Positions 27,500 to 34,820 of a stretch of DNA of 46,873 bases are shown here, one piece after another. Source of the stretch: Candidatus Methanovirga aequatorialis. Lineage in GTDB: Archaea > Methanobacteriota > Methanobacteria > Methanobacteriales > Methanobacteriaceae. Within the stretch, counting starts at the first letter, position 1. Every line of letters begins with the position of its first letter. The position numbers and the translations under genes were made by a program. The notes beneath the pieces were generated by a model. The model saw only the letters and a program-made list of their open reading frames with translations. It did not search any database and was not told the DNA's origin. The stretch lies in NCBI GenBank assembly GCA_031282205.1, contig JAITEE010000066.1, positions 1 through 46,873 of the forward strand, written 5' to 3'.

Positions 27500-29095
27500 A
27501 TGGTTTTACCGAATAAGAATAGTAAATATTTCCTTATAGTTAATGAAGATAATTTTGGTGTTGAGAAATGGAAAAGTTTTGTTAATAATCTTGCAACAGG
27601 TGATAAAACCTCACCTCCGACTAATGCACAACAATACCAAGATTTTCTGAGTGTTGATTTCTCTGGTGGTGGGGTTGATTCTGATTCTGGTGATTCGGAT
27701 ACGTATGAGGATGCTAATCTCTCACCTTCTATTGTTGTTGAGGGAGTGAGGTCGAAAACTGTGAATCCTGAACTGTTAATTGATTTCAGGGATTTGTTAT
27801 TCCTTTTGTATCAAAATGGGAGATTATGGGGTCTTGATACTAGTGGTGATTTATCGGATGTTATCACCGGGACGAGCGTGTTCCTGTATGGGGCGTCTGA
27901 TTATGATAAGACTGGTTCGTTCAGTTTGTATGTTGGTAAGTATGTGAATGAAGAGTTTCGGTTGAAAGGGTGTCAGATAAGTAGTTTGGAGTATAGTATT
28001 AGTGAGAATCAGGTTATTCCGTTCACTGTGAGTATGCAGAGTCAGGATGATAGCACGGACCTTTTAAAAAATCAGGGGAGTGTTACTGCTAGTAGTAGTA
28101 TAAAATATCCGAGTATTCCAGAATTGGGTAAAGCAGCATATTCAACTCCGATAATGGGTAACTATTTGCAAGGAATATATTTGTACACTGGTTCAGCCCC
28201 ACTCAACCTTCAAGACGTCTTAGATTTCGCTGATACAGATAATGATGATATAGATGACTTAAACCCGTACATAAGACAAATTGGATGTAGTGTTACGGAA
28301 TCATCATTCAATTATGATTTAGATTTATCTGATGCTTCAGAATTCACGGCTTGCAGCAGATTCAGTAGGGATGCTCCAACAACACAATTAAAAGGTGAGG
28401 CTACGAGCGGTTCACCGACTTTGGAAATAGAATTAACTAATAAGCAAACAACAGCACTATTCCTGAACCTATCATATGGTGCGGAAGGATTAGCTGAGTA
28501 CATTAAAACTAATGCTTCAGCTATCGTGCAATTATACGCAAACAGTCTCGGTGAGATTGTTGTTTTTGCAATGAGTGCTAATCTGGTTGTTACAAGCCCC
28601 AATTTTGAAAAAGACCCTACAGAAAACTTAACGTTCACAGGAGGAGGGAGAACAAGTTTCATCGTTCCAAACGGTGAATCATCCGTCACACAACCACATA
28701 CACCCTATGCGTTATGGTATCAGGCAGGAGGAGCTAATAATATGAGTGGAATAGGATACGCAACAATAACATTCACCTCAGCGAATATTGGGGAGAATAT
28801 GATGATCCGGAAAACCGATAGTGCGAGCACACACTACCAAGATTATAACGACGCTATATTCATCACTGAAATTAATAATGCGCGTAGTTTCAACTTCCCT
28901 TTATGGCAAAGAGGGGTTGCGGCAACCGATAAGAAATATAATTTGATTAGTCTTGCTCTTGATGAGTCTGAGACTGTTAAAGGTAGTTTCATTATTAACG
29001 CAAGCACAGACACGGAAACAAACCCGAAGGATCTGACGAGCTTGTGGAATAGTGACGTGCAAGCAGAAAAAAGTGATGAAGATGAAGGAACATGA
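27500..29095 (+). CDS. Major tail tube protein with extra domain
   Basis: A 531-residue protein that looks like a major tail protein. Residues 1-320 have beta-strand-rich tube-like sequence (SPSIVVEGVRSKTVNPELLI, IPFTVSMQSQ), with a C-terminal extension (about 390-531) of a separate beta domain: FIVPNGESSV, TFTSANIGENMMIRK. The tube part is longer than the usual 150-250 residues, so extra Ig-like decoration is likely. The start has a strong GGGGGAGG ribosome binding site. It overlaps the first zinc-ribbon gene by four bases. Confidence 0.6.
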   Translation: MVLPNKNSKYFLIVNEDNFGVEKWKSFVNNLATGDKTSPPTNAQQYQDFLSVDFSGGGVDSDSGDSDTYEDANLSPSIVVEGVRSKTVNPELLIDFRDLLFLLYQNGRLWGLDTSGDLSDVITGTSVFLYGASDYDKTGSFSLYVGKYVNEEFRLKGCQISSLEYSISENQVIPFTVSMQSQDDSTDLLKNQGSVTASSSIKYPSIPELGKAAYSTPIMGNYLQGIYLYTGSAPLNLQDVLDFADTDNDDIDDLNPYIRQIGCSVTESSFNYDLDLSDASEFTACSRFSRDAPTTQLKGEATSGSPTLEIELTNKQTTALFLNLSYGAEGLAEYIKTNASAIVQLYANSLGEIVVFAMSANLVVTSPNFEKDPTENLTFTGGGRTSFIVPNGESSVTQPHTPYALWYQAGGANNMSGIGYATITFTSANIGENMMIRKTDSASTHYQDYNDAIFITEINNARSFNFPLWQRGVAATDKKYNLISLALDESETVKGSFIINASTDTETNPKDLTSLWNSDVQAEKSDEDEGT

Positions 29096-29244
29096 GTAGT
29101 GTTTTAACATGCCCCTATTGCGGTAGTAAAGAAGTGCACAGTTTCGGTAAACGTGAACAGGATAATTATAAGTGTCATGCTTGTAATCGGTTCATTGTTG
29201 GTGAGAAATTAATAATTATGAGGGATTATGGTTACAACAGATAA
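29092..29244 (+). CDS. Zinc-ribbon miniprotein A
   Basis: A 50-residue protein starting in the last codon of the tail gene. It has CPYCGSKEV and CHACNR, a two-pair zinc ribbon of the kind used in transcription or DNA binding. It overlaps zinc-ribbon miniprotein B by 17 bases, and the two proteins are similar in layout. A regulatory role in late expression is possible. Confidence 0.6.
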   Translation: MSSVLTCPYCGSKEVHSFGKREQDNYKCHACNRFIVGEKLIIMRDYGYNR

Positions 29245-29407
29245 ATTTAAGAGAAGGGAAGTGAATACTTGCCCTTACTGCGGATATGAAAACCTAACAA
29301 CCACAGGAGCGTATTATTTAAATAAAGACGGTTTACGGGTTAAGGATTTTAAATGCCTTAAATGTGGGAAGTTCATATTAAATAGTAAAGTTTGGAATAG
29401 GAAGTAG
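29228..29407 (+). CDS. Zinc-ribbon miniprotein B
   Basis: A 59-residue protein with CPYCGYEN and CLKCGKF, a second zinc ribbon resembling miniprotein A. It lies between the tail tube gene and the lysin gene. Two adjacent overlapping ribbons suggest a tandem duplication of an ancestral gene. Confidence 0.6.
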   Translation: MVTTDKFKRREVNTCPYCGYENLTTTGAYYLNKDGLRVKDFKCLKCGKFILNSKVWNRK

Positions 29408-29434
29408 AGATAGAGAAAAGGAGATGGATCAGGA

Positions 29435-30409
29435 ATGAGTGAAATAGAAGAATTCAAAAAAGCAGTTAAAGAATTCATTGATAATTATGAAAATGAAACC
29501 CTTACCCCTGAGGGTGAAGAACATCCAGATAATTGGCCTTACATAAGAGATATAAGTGATTCAACTAATACATATATTCATCGTGAAGCATTAGTTGACA
29601 TGACCAAAAGATTCGACGCTTATAATGAGGATCATGGTAACTCACCATTGGTCATTAGCAGACGTGATCCTTTACGTGATGGTTTATTGGATTGGCGTAT
29701 TGGTGATGATAGTTCTTGGAGTTTAACTGGTGATTATTTAAGATTGGATAAATATTTGGAGATCTGGCAACGATTAGATGTTTTCGGGGGAGTGTTAAAT
29801 CCTTACGTGCAAGATGATGTTAATCAAATACCTGAATGGATACCTATCATTATAGAAGGATCATCAACACCCTCACCTGAACCTGTACCTCCTGAAAGTA
29901 CTGATTGTAATGGTGAGGTGTGGCAGTGGGGTGGAACTAGTACTATTTATGAACCTCATCACCAGGTAACTGATTGGAATTGTAGTATACATGCATTTTG
30001 CGAGGTTGCCTTTAAATGTAATGACCTGGATTTATCTGAGGGTAATGTGACTGATGATGCATTTAATAAGGGTTGGATTAGTTATTCTGGGGCTGGTCAT
30101 GATATTTTCTATAAGTTAAGAGATAAGTACACACCTAACTTAGATATTACTGAGCGGAATTTATCAGATTTAACTTGGTGTGGTTTAGCTAAACTGATTG
30201 CATCTAAGGATTCTGCCGTGATTCTCCATGGTATGTATAAAAATACGTGGGGTCATTATTTCCGTGAGGGTGCGGTTGATTTCGACAATGGTACTGTTTA
30301 TGATTTAGGCAGTTTGAGTGATGGGTTGATGTGGCGTGGTATGTATGAAGTAGAGTCATGGTGTGCTCAAATCAGCCAACCATCTTGTATAATATTCAAA
30401 AGAAAATAA
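29435..30409 (+). CDS. Pseudomurein-targeting lysin (cysteine peptidase)
   Basis: A 324-residue lysin candidate. The N-terminal half has two repeats like pseudomurein-binding repeats: about residues 46-75 (YIHREALVDMTKRFDAYNED) and 98-140 (DYLRLDKYLEIWQRLDVF). A proline/serine linker (143-154) leads to a papain-like domain with Cys183 (DWNCSIHAF), His274 (WGHYF) and Asp290 (YDLGS) in the expected order for C71/C39-type enzymes that cut the peptide bridges of pseudomurein. It precedes the holin gene. The specific bond is inferred from family knowledge. Confidence 0.8.
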   Translation: MSEIEEFKKAVKEFIDNYENETLTPEGEEHPDNWPYIRDISDSTNTYIHREALVDMTKRFDAYNEDHGNSPLVISRRDPLRDGLLDWRIGDDSSWSLTGDYLRLDKYLEIWQRLDVFGGVLNPYVQDDVNQIPEWIPIIIEGSSTPSPEPVPPESTDCNGEVWQWGGTSTIYEPHHQVTDWNCSIHAFCEVAFKCNDLDLSEGNVTDDAFNKGWISYSGAGHDIFYKLRDKYTPNLDITERNLSDLTWCGLAKLIASKDSAVILHGMYKNTWGHYFREGAVDFDNGTVYDLGSLSDGLMWRGMYEVESWCAQISQPSCIIFKRK

Positions 30410-30419
30410 GGAGTGTTAA

Positions 30420-30614
30420 ATGGTGGAATTGAAAGAACTAATGCAATTAATCGTACTATGCAGCTTAATATTATTCGCTGGATTCATATTAGTTATCAGT
30501 TACTTCATACCAGCTGAATTTAATCAGGAGATGTTCACTATACTTAATTTGATTATTGGTGCGTTAATTGGTATTGTGTCTGTGAAAGGCAATGATATCA
30601 TAAATAAAAAATGA
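30420..30614 (+). CDS. Holin-like membrane protein
   Basis: A 64-residue protein with two hydrophobic helices (about residues 8-28 and 38-58: LIVLCSLILFAGFILVI and ILNLIIGALIGIVSV) and a short charged C-terminus (KGNDIINKK). Size and place right after the lysin match a class II-type holin that lets the lysin reach the wall. The start has a GGAGTG ribosome binding site. Confidence 0.65.
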   Translation: MVELKELMQLIVLCSLILFAGFILVISYFIPAEFNQEMFTILNLIIGALIGIVSVKGNDIINKK

Positions 30615-30628
30615 ATAGAGGAAGATAA

Positions 30629-30823
30629 ATGAACTTATCAGACACATTATTCATAGACTCAAGCGTGATCGTAGCTGTCATCACGTTCATTGGAGTATAC
30701 CTCAAACAGAAATTAGAAACGCAACATGATACTCAAATACAACAATTCACCTTAGCATTAGAGCGAATAAGCTTGTTGGAGGAAAGATGGGAAGAATGCG
30801 TGGAAAAATTAACAAAAAGATGA
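30629..30823 (+). CDS. Second small membrane protein of the lysis block
   Basis: A 64-residue protein: one N-terminal membrane helix (about residues 10-26, VIVAVITFIGVYL) and a coiled-coil-like soluble tail (LALERISLLEERWEECVEKL). This fits an accessory lysis or antiholin-type protein. The stop overlaps the next gene's ATG (ATGA), indicating translational coupling. Confidence 0.55.
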   Translation: MNLSDTLFIDSSVIVAVITFIGVYLKQKLETQHDTQIQQFTLALERISLLEERWEECVEKLTKR

Positions 30824-31263
30824 GACTACGAGACTTCTTTAGAAAAAAGAACAAAGAAATAAAGATAAACGAGATATACTACATAATATCTTCGCTTAAA
30901 TGGCATGTAGATATTCAGGATATATCAGAAGTTATAATGAACAGTATTGTGTCCGATTCGCTTGATTATGAAACGGTTGAATTATTATTTGGTTATGAGG
31001 ACGAGCAAAAAATCTACGAAGAGATAATCAAGCACACATTCAATGATTTCACAACTCAGGACATTGAAAAATACTTCAAAGAAAATGAAACTGAAGCACT
31101 GAACTTTTTCAGTTTATTCAAGAATAATCTGGGTTTTAAGGAGGTTTCGGATTTCACTTGTTTAGAATTTATCTTCGTGCAGAAATGTTTACAACTAGAA
31201 TCAACTGGTGAAGCAGGAAAATCGAATAAAAAAGAATCGTTAATTGGTGGGGTTAGAATATGA
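30820..31263 (+). CDS. Unknown helical protein, possible tail chaperone
   Basis: A 147-residue helical acidic protein. The start at 30820 (MRLRDFFRKK) is preferred because it forms an ATGA overlap with the upstream stop; an earlier in-frame ATG at 30787 lies inside the upstream gene. Helices rich in glutamate and phenylalanine dominate (YEEIIKHTFNDFTTQDIEKY). With the next gene it could form the chaperone pair for the tail, but it lies after the lysis genes, so this is weak. Confidence 0.45.
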   Translation: MRLRDFFRKKNKEIKINEIYYIISSLKWHVDIQDISEVIMNSIVSDSLDYETVELLFGYEDEQKIYEEIIKHTFNDFTTQDIEKYFKENETEALNFFSLFKNNLGFKEVSDFTCLEFIFVQKCLQLESTGEAGKSNKKESLIGGVRI

Positions 31264-31622
31264 GAGAAGAATTATTAAAATTAATAGAGGAAAGAAAAGA
31301 AGGAAAAAAAATAACTGTTGAAGGGATAAATATACATGTTAGGTATCTTAAGAGTCGTGAAGAATTAGAAATACAGAAAAGTTTATTTAAAGCAAAACAA
31401 TTAGAAAACATTGACCTTAAAACAAAATTAGGTGATGGTAGTGATATTGGTGGTTTTCTAATGGAGCAATTTACGTTAGATGACCTTATAGATATTGAAT
31501 TTGATAGGAATGTTAAGATCATTGAATTAACGAATGAGGAAGGCCTCACGAAGGATGAAATTGAATTATTATGGTCTGTTGAAGGAATAAAGGAAATTGT
31601 ACAAAAAATAAAAGAAAAATAA
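31260..31622 (+). CDS. Unknown protein, possible tail assembly chaperone
   Basis: A 120-residue protein that begins in an ATGA overlap with the previous gene. The pattern ITVEGINIHVRYLKSREELE, then LDDLIDIEFDRNVKIIEL, resembles small tail assembly chaperones, which sit between the tail tube and tape measure genes. Here the order is different, so I hold the role as possible only. It is the last gene of late block 2. Confidence 0.4.
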   Translation: MREELLKLIEERKEGKKITVEGINIHVRYLKSREELEIQKSLFKAKQLENIDLKTKLGDGSDIGGFLMEQFTLDDLIDIEFDRNVKIIELTNEEGLTKDEIELLWSVEGIKEIVQKIKEK

Positions 31623-31865
31623 TTAGAAAATTAATTGGAAAATATGAAAATAAAATCAATAATAATTTTAAGGAAAAAAGTAATACTTTAAAAATTAAAA
31701 AAAAAGAAATATTAAAAATATTCAAATATTAAAAATATTAAAAATATTCAAATATTAAAAATTATTAAAATACTTCATCATTCATTCGATTATATGCTTT
31801 ATCATTCATATTTTTTGCTATTTTTCAATTTTTATTTTCATACTTTTTTTCCTCCTTTTGAACTA
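31623..31865. other. AT-rich repeated region between convergent operons
   Basis: About 240 bases of convergent intergenic DNA. From 31709 to 31777 it holds tandem-like copies of ATATTAAAAATATTCAA (two near-perfect copies of a 30-base unit). The short AT repeats may act as a terminator region for both transcripts or as an unwinding element. Confidence 0.45.
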
Positions 31866-31887
31866 CCATGACTGATTTCAGTCATGG
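31866..31887. terminator. Perfect 10-bp hairpin at early operon end
   Basis: CCATGACTGA and TCAGTCATGG flank a two-base TT loop. The minus-strand gene's stop codon (31878) lies inside the right arm, and a T-rich stretch follows on the minus strand as A-rich DNA on the plus strand. It is the best candidate for a terminator of the early operon, and a binding site is also possible. Confidence 0.5.
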
Positions 31888-32132
31888 CTCAAGATGGTCT
31901 TGTGTGCAGCAGACAGAATTTTATTCCATCTGCTGTCATTAATCCTCCAAGAGGAGGATTTTATGATTTTTTCAACCTCTTCCTCAGAGATCAAGCCTTC
32001 AGCTTGATCATAGAAGAGTTCTGCCCAATCTTCTACGTCTGCGGTGTTGAACCACAGCGTATCGGGGGTTAATTTTTCGATTTCGTCGTTAAATTTGCAA
32101 GTGGTATTATTTGCGAATTCTTTTTCAAACAT
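31878..32132 (-). CDS. Small acidic early protein A, paralogue of the 75-aa protein
   Basis: An 84-residue acidic protein, last in the early operon. The core TLWFNTADVEDWAELFYDQA is alike in pattern to IFWTDSDIDSWARIFIEDG of the protein at 32809-33036, so the two appear paralogous. No known domain is recognised. Small size, acidity, variable spacing and position in an early operon are common to anti-defence proteins. Its DNA holds four hairpins with stems of 7-8 bp. Confidence 0.6.
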   Translation of the reverse strand: MFEKEFANNTTCKFNDEIEKLTPDTLWFNTADVEDWAELFYDQAEGLISEEEVEKIIKSSSWRINDSRWNKILSAAHKTILSHD

Positions 32133-32270
32133 TTTTTTTCACCTTTTTTTAATTTCTTTTACTTATTCCATAAATTCTCCTCTTCTAATTCGTCTAACAT
32201 GTCCAGAAAACAAGATCTGATAACTTCAGATCTTTTATTTTTTGGAACGATTTCGTAGAATCGTTCTTTA
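31900..32270. repeat. Cluster of inverted repeats inside small early genes
   Basis: Perfect arms lie at 31907-31935 (CAGCAGA/TCTGCTG), 31941-31960 (AATCCTCC/GGAGGATT), 31989-32009 (GATCAAGC/GCTTGATC), 32011-32035 (TAGAAGA/TCTTCTA), 32212-32234 (AAGATCTGA/TCAGATCTT) and 32245-32266 (GAACGATT/AATCGTTC). Loops are 4-15 bases. All lie inside or at the ends of two small coding genes, so they are in the early mRNA as well as DNA. Confidence 0.6.
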
Positions 32271-32350
32271 TCTTTCATCTGCACCCTGAATGTTATTTGA
32301 GTATTTTTCGCAAGTAACTTTCTTTTATTTTTTATTTCATCATCTCTCAT
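32159..32350 (-). CDS. Ribbon-helix-helix-like early protein
   Basis: A 63-residue protein. TQITFRVQMKDKERFYEIV followed by NKRSEVIRSCFLDML fits the RHH fold: a strand, then two helices. It is a candidate DNA-binding regulator of the early genes. A GGGGGTG ribosome binding site lies just upstream of the start. Two hairpins (32212-32234 and 32245-32266) lie in its coding sequence. Confidence 0.55.
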   Translation of the reverse strand: MRDDEIKNKRKLLAKNTQITFRVQMKDKERFYEIVPKNKRSEVIRSCFLDMLDELEEENLWNK

Positions 32351-32808
32351 AAAACACCCCCATTTTTTTCTTTTTTCTTTAAGTTTTGTTTAAACTTTTC
32401 TTTCACAATCACTTTTTGTGTAATCTATATTATGTTCGACCTTTTTTGTTGTGAAATCTTTTAAAAAGGAAAAGGAGGGTAATGGTGCTTTTTTTAATAA
32501 TTCTTTTTTCATCCTGAAAACCGATTAATGATTGTTTTTTTTAAAATGAACAATTGTACTTGTTTGTTTGGATATTGCTTTAAAGTATACCGAAAAACGT
32601 ACACGTTTGTGGAGGTTTAAAATAAAATAACAATAAATGTTAGACTTTTTAATGTTTTGATGAAAAAATCATGAAATCCTTTAAAAAGGAAAAAAAGGAA
32701 AAAGAAAAGGAAAAACGTGAAAAGAAGATGAAATAACCATACCCGCAAAACAGAAAAAATGAATGAAAAAAACAAAAAAAAATAATGAAAAAAAATAATT
32801 TTTTTTCT
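32351..32808. other. Intergenic region in the early operon with direct repeats
   Basis: About 460 bases without a supported gene. A 22-base direct repeat TGAAATCYTTTAAAAAGGAA (20 shown) occurs at 32452 and 32672, 220 bases apart, each followed by AAAAGGA-type purine runs. Such paired repeats next to AT-rich DNA could be an origin or a regulator binding region. It interrupts the otherwise packed early operon. Confidence 0.45.
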
Positions 32809-33036
32809 CTAATGTAATGCGAGATACGCTTGCTTCTTCAGATAATTTATTTGCTCATCTGTTAGGTTCCAGAATAATTGAATATAAGTTAAACTATCCC
32901 TAACCCCATCTTCAATGAATATTCGGGCCCAGGAATCAATATCTGAATCCGTCCAAAAAATATTCTCATAATCCTCCTCTAAACATTTTTTTAATTTGGT
33001 ACTGTACGTTATTTCGATTCTTTTATTATTCTTCAT
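32809..33036 (-). CDS. Small acidic early protein B, paralogue of the 84-aa protein
   Basis: A 75-residue protein. IFWTDSDIDSWARIFIEDG aligns by eye with the D..DWAELF core of the protein at 31878-32132, and both end in a helical segment (WNLTDEQINYLKKQAY). No family is recognised. It follows the 81-residue gene by six bases in the early operon. Anti-defence or host-control roles are plausible but not shown. Confidence 0.6.
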   Translation of the reverse strand: MKNNKRIEITYSTKLKKCLEEDYENIFWTDSDIDSWARIFIEDGVRDSLTYIQLFWNLTDEQINYLKKQAYLALH

Positions 33037-33042
33037 ACTTTA

Positions 33043-33288
33043 TCACTCTTCCTTATTGTTTTTTAGACGGTCATAGTAACCTGCACTGTCTAAAAAATGA
33101 GGAAGATAACTCTCTAAGAATTTAAAAGCAGTATCATTCCCTTTTTTAAGGTGATGGTCTAATGCTATTGTGCATGCTGCTGCTAAGCATATTTCAGCTG
33201 CATCCTGCATATCCTCAACATTTCCTGATATATGTTTGATTAATTCGATTGTTTTTTCTTCTTTTTCTTTTTTACTTAGTTTATTCAT
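33043..33288 (-). CDS. Small helical early protein
   Basis: An 81-residue all-helical protein (SKKEKEEKTIELIKHISG, then DAAEICLAAACTIALDHHLK). Not recognised. The start overlaps the end of the 33-residue membrane peptide gene by four bases. Together with its neighbours it forms a run of very small coupled genes. Confidence 0.5.
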   Translation of the reverse strand: MNKLSKKEKEEKTIELIKHISGNVEDMQDAAEICLAAACTIALDHHLKKGNDTAFKFLESYLPHFLDSAGYYDRLKNNKEE

Positions 33289-33386
33289 ACTCTCATCTTT
33301 TTATCATTTAATTCATCATCAAAACAAATTATAAGCATAGATATGCTTAGTATCCACCATCCAACAAATATTATTAGGTTTATCAT
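33285..33386 (-). CDS. 33-residue membrane peptide
   Basis: A mini-gene reading MINLIIFVGWWILSISMLII followed by an acidic end. One membrane helix is clear. It overlaps the stop of the upstream 35-residue gene by four bases and the downstream gene start by four bases. It might tune membrane function or act as a toxin-like peptide, but there is no direct evidence. Confidence 0.45.
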   Translation of the reverse strand: MINLIIFVGWWILSISMLIICFDDELNDKKMRV

Positions 33387-33490
33387 GAGAAAAACCTTCT
33401 GAATTTTAAATTACTCCTATACAGTTGATGGTTGAATCTCTTGCGTACGTATTCATGGAATTCTTCCCGTGTTCTTTTAGCTTTCATCAT
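33383..33490 (-). CDS. 35-residue basic mini-protein
   Basis: A short gene reading MMKAKRTREEFHEYVRKRF, strongly basic, ending in RRFFS. It is packed between two coupled genes, with a four-base overlap at its end. It could bind nucleic acid. Too short for certain coding calls; the tight overlaps support it. Confidence 0.4.
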   Translation of the reverse strand: MMKAKRTREEFHEYVRKRFNHQLYRSNLKFRRFFS

Positions 33491-33510
33491 TTTCACCTTT
33501 TTATGATTTT

Positions 33511-33774
33511 TCATAACCACTCCTCGCCATATTCTTCGTTTAATTGTATTTCATGTTCATAGATTTCTTCTTCTAAATCATCAATAAAATCTTGTAATTT
33601 GTTGTTGTCTCCTCTTAATTTGATGTTTAGGATTTCAAGTGCTTCGTTTTTACTACGAAGGCGGATATTCTCTTCACATACACGACGATTTTCCCTTAGT
33701 ATTGCTTCTAGTTGCCGTTTTGTGTATATGAGACCATTGTATTCGATCTTGTTTTCATAGCTATGAGGATTCAT
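33511..33774 (-). CDS. Coiled-coil early protein
   Basis: An 87-residue protein with a nearly continuous coiled coil (residues about 20-75: LEAILRENRRVCEENIRL through LQDFIDDLEEEIYEHEIQL). The function is not known. Its start overlaps the end of the upstream 44-residue gene by four bases. Confidence 0.55.
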   Translation of the reverse strand: MNPHSYENKIEYNGLIYTKRQLEAILRENRRVCEENIRLRSKNEALEILNIKLRGDNNKLQDFIDDLEEEIYEHEIQLNEEYGEEWL

Positions 33775-33905
33775 AAAACATCCTCCTCATACCATTTCAC
33801 AGGTTTTAAAGGATTTTCATCTTCTACTTCATCAACACGACTTTTTAACTTCGCTAACGATTTTGAAATATTTATACATTTTTCTTTCATCATCCTAAGA
33901 ATCAT
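33771..33905 (-). CDS. 44-residue early mini-protein
   Basis: A short gene reading MILRMMKEKCINISKSLAKL, then acidic, ending KWYEEDVL. It begins two bases after the putative annealing protein stop and ends in a four-base overlap with the coiled-coil gene. Position in a coupled chain supports it as real. Confidence 0.45.
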   Translation of the reverse strand: MILRMMKEKCINISKSLAKLKSRVDEVEDENPLKPVKWYEEDVL

Positions 33906-33907
33906 AA

Positions 33908-34810
33908 TTATTCACCTGTCATATCGATTCTAACACCGTCTTTGATTTTCAATTCATTTTGAACTTCATCAAAAATAGTTTTCCACTCATTGAAGTAATA
34001 ATTCAGCTTTTTGAATATTTTAAGCTCAGTATAAGATTCTTTTAACCCTATGTCCTCATTTATTATCTTTTTTGCTAATTCCGCTTTGATCTTGTTAATT
34101 TTGTCGTTCATCTCCTTATTTTCACTACTCTTTTCTCCTTTTTCTTCCTTATTCTCTAAATCCTCCTTATTCTCCAAATCTTCCTTATCATCTAAACCAT
34201 AATTAATAGGCTCATATAAATCATCATCTAAATCATTAAAACTATCAGGGAGATGAATAGGTTTATTCCCACTCACTTCTTTAATTTCCTTAACCTCATC
34301 ATCTATTTCATGCTTCTCTCTGTATTCCATACCCAATAATCTTAATTGAGCACGATTAGTAGCCTTACTAATCGCAATTCTTGAAGCAAACGTTTTAGCT
34401 TTAGTCGTTTTCTCAAAAACACTAACAATCCCATCAGGAGTTAAATTAGGAACAAACCGCCCATTAACATCGATTGAAAAAGGCTCTGCAGGGTCCTTGA
34501 AGAATTTTAACATTCTTTTCTCGTTTGTCTTCGATTGTTTGAACAAGCTGAAAACTGCTTGCTGCAATTCAGAAGAGAAATCAATGATGATACCATCTTC
34601 AACACAAACTTCACCTAGACAGGATTTCACTCTTGCCTCAACACATTCACTTGTCTGCTTTAATTTCAATATTTCTGTGCTTATTCCTTTATTAACCGCT
34701 AATTTATTCACGATTTTGGCGGAAGGGATTGTTTTACCCCCAACAGAATACATGTCTCCTTCTATGTAGTTTTTAATATCCTTTTTCATTTTAGCAATAT
34801 TATTTTTCAT
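33908..34810 (-). CDS. Putative single-strand annealing or recombination protein
   Basis: A 300-residue protein. The middle (FEKTTKAKTFASRIAISKAT, then NRAQLRLLGMEYREKHEI, about residues 130-170) has the alanine/threonine/arginine helix pattern seen in phage recombinases that act on single-stranded DNA. It is next to integrase and helicase genes. The C-terminal half has a low-complexity acidic stretch with a six-residue EDLENK repeat and a helical end. The identification is tentative; a phage DNA-metabolism role is likely from context. Confidence 0.45.
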   Translation of the reverse strand: MKNNIAKMKKDIKNYIEGDMYSVGGKTIPSAKIVNKLAVNKGISTEILKLKQTSECVEARVKSCLGEVCVEDGIIIDFSSELQQAVFSLFKQSKTNEKRMLKFFKDPAEPFSIDVNGRFVPNLTPDGIVSVFEKTTKAKTFASRIAISKATNRAQLRLLGMEYREKHEIDDEVKEIKEVSGNKPIHLPDSFNDLDDDLYEPINYGLDDKEDLENKEDLENKEEKGEKSSENKEMNDKINKIKAELAKKIINEDIGLKESYTELKIFKKLNYYFNEWKTIFDEVQNELKIKDGVRIDMTGE

Positions 34811-34820
34811 TTTATCACCT

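Noticed and set aside
30787-30820. Earlier ATG for the 147-aa gene
   Set aside because: It lies inside the upstream coding region; the ATGA overlap at 30820 is the more natural start.
30820-31622. Programmed frameshift tail chaperone pair
   Set aside because: The genes join by an ATGA overlap with a separate start codon; no slippery heptamer was found at the junction.
31700-31780. CRISPR-like array in the AT repeats
   Set aside because: Units are short AT-only tandem copies without spacers of constant length and with no cas genes.
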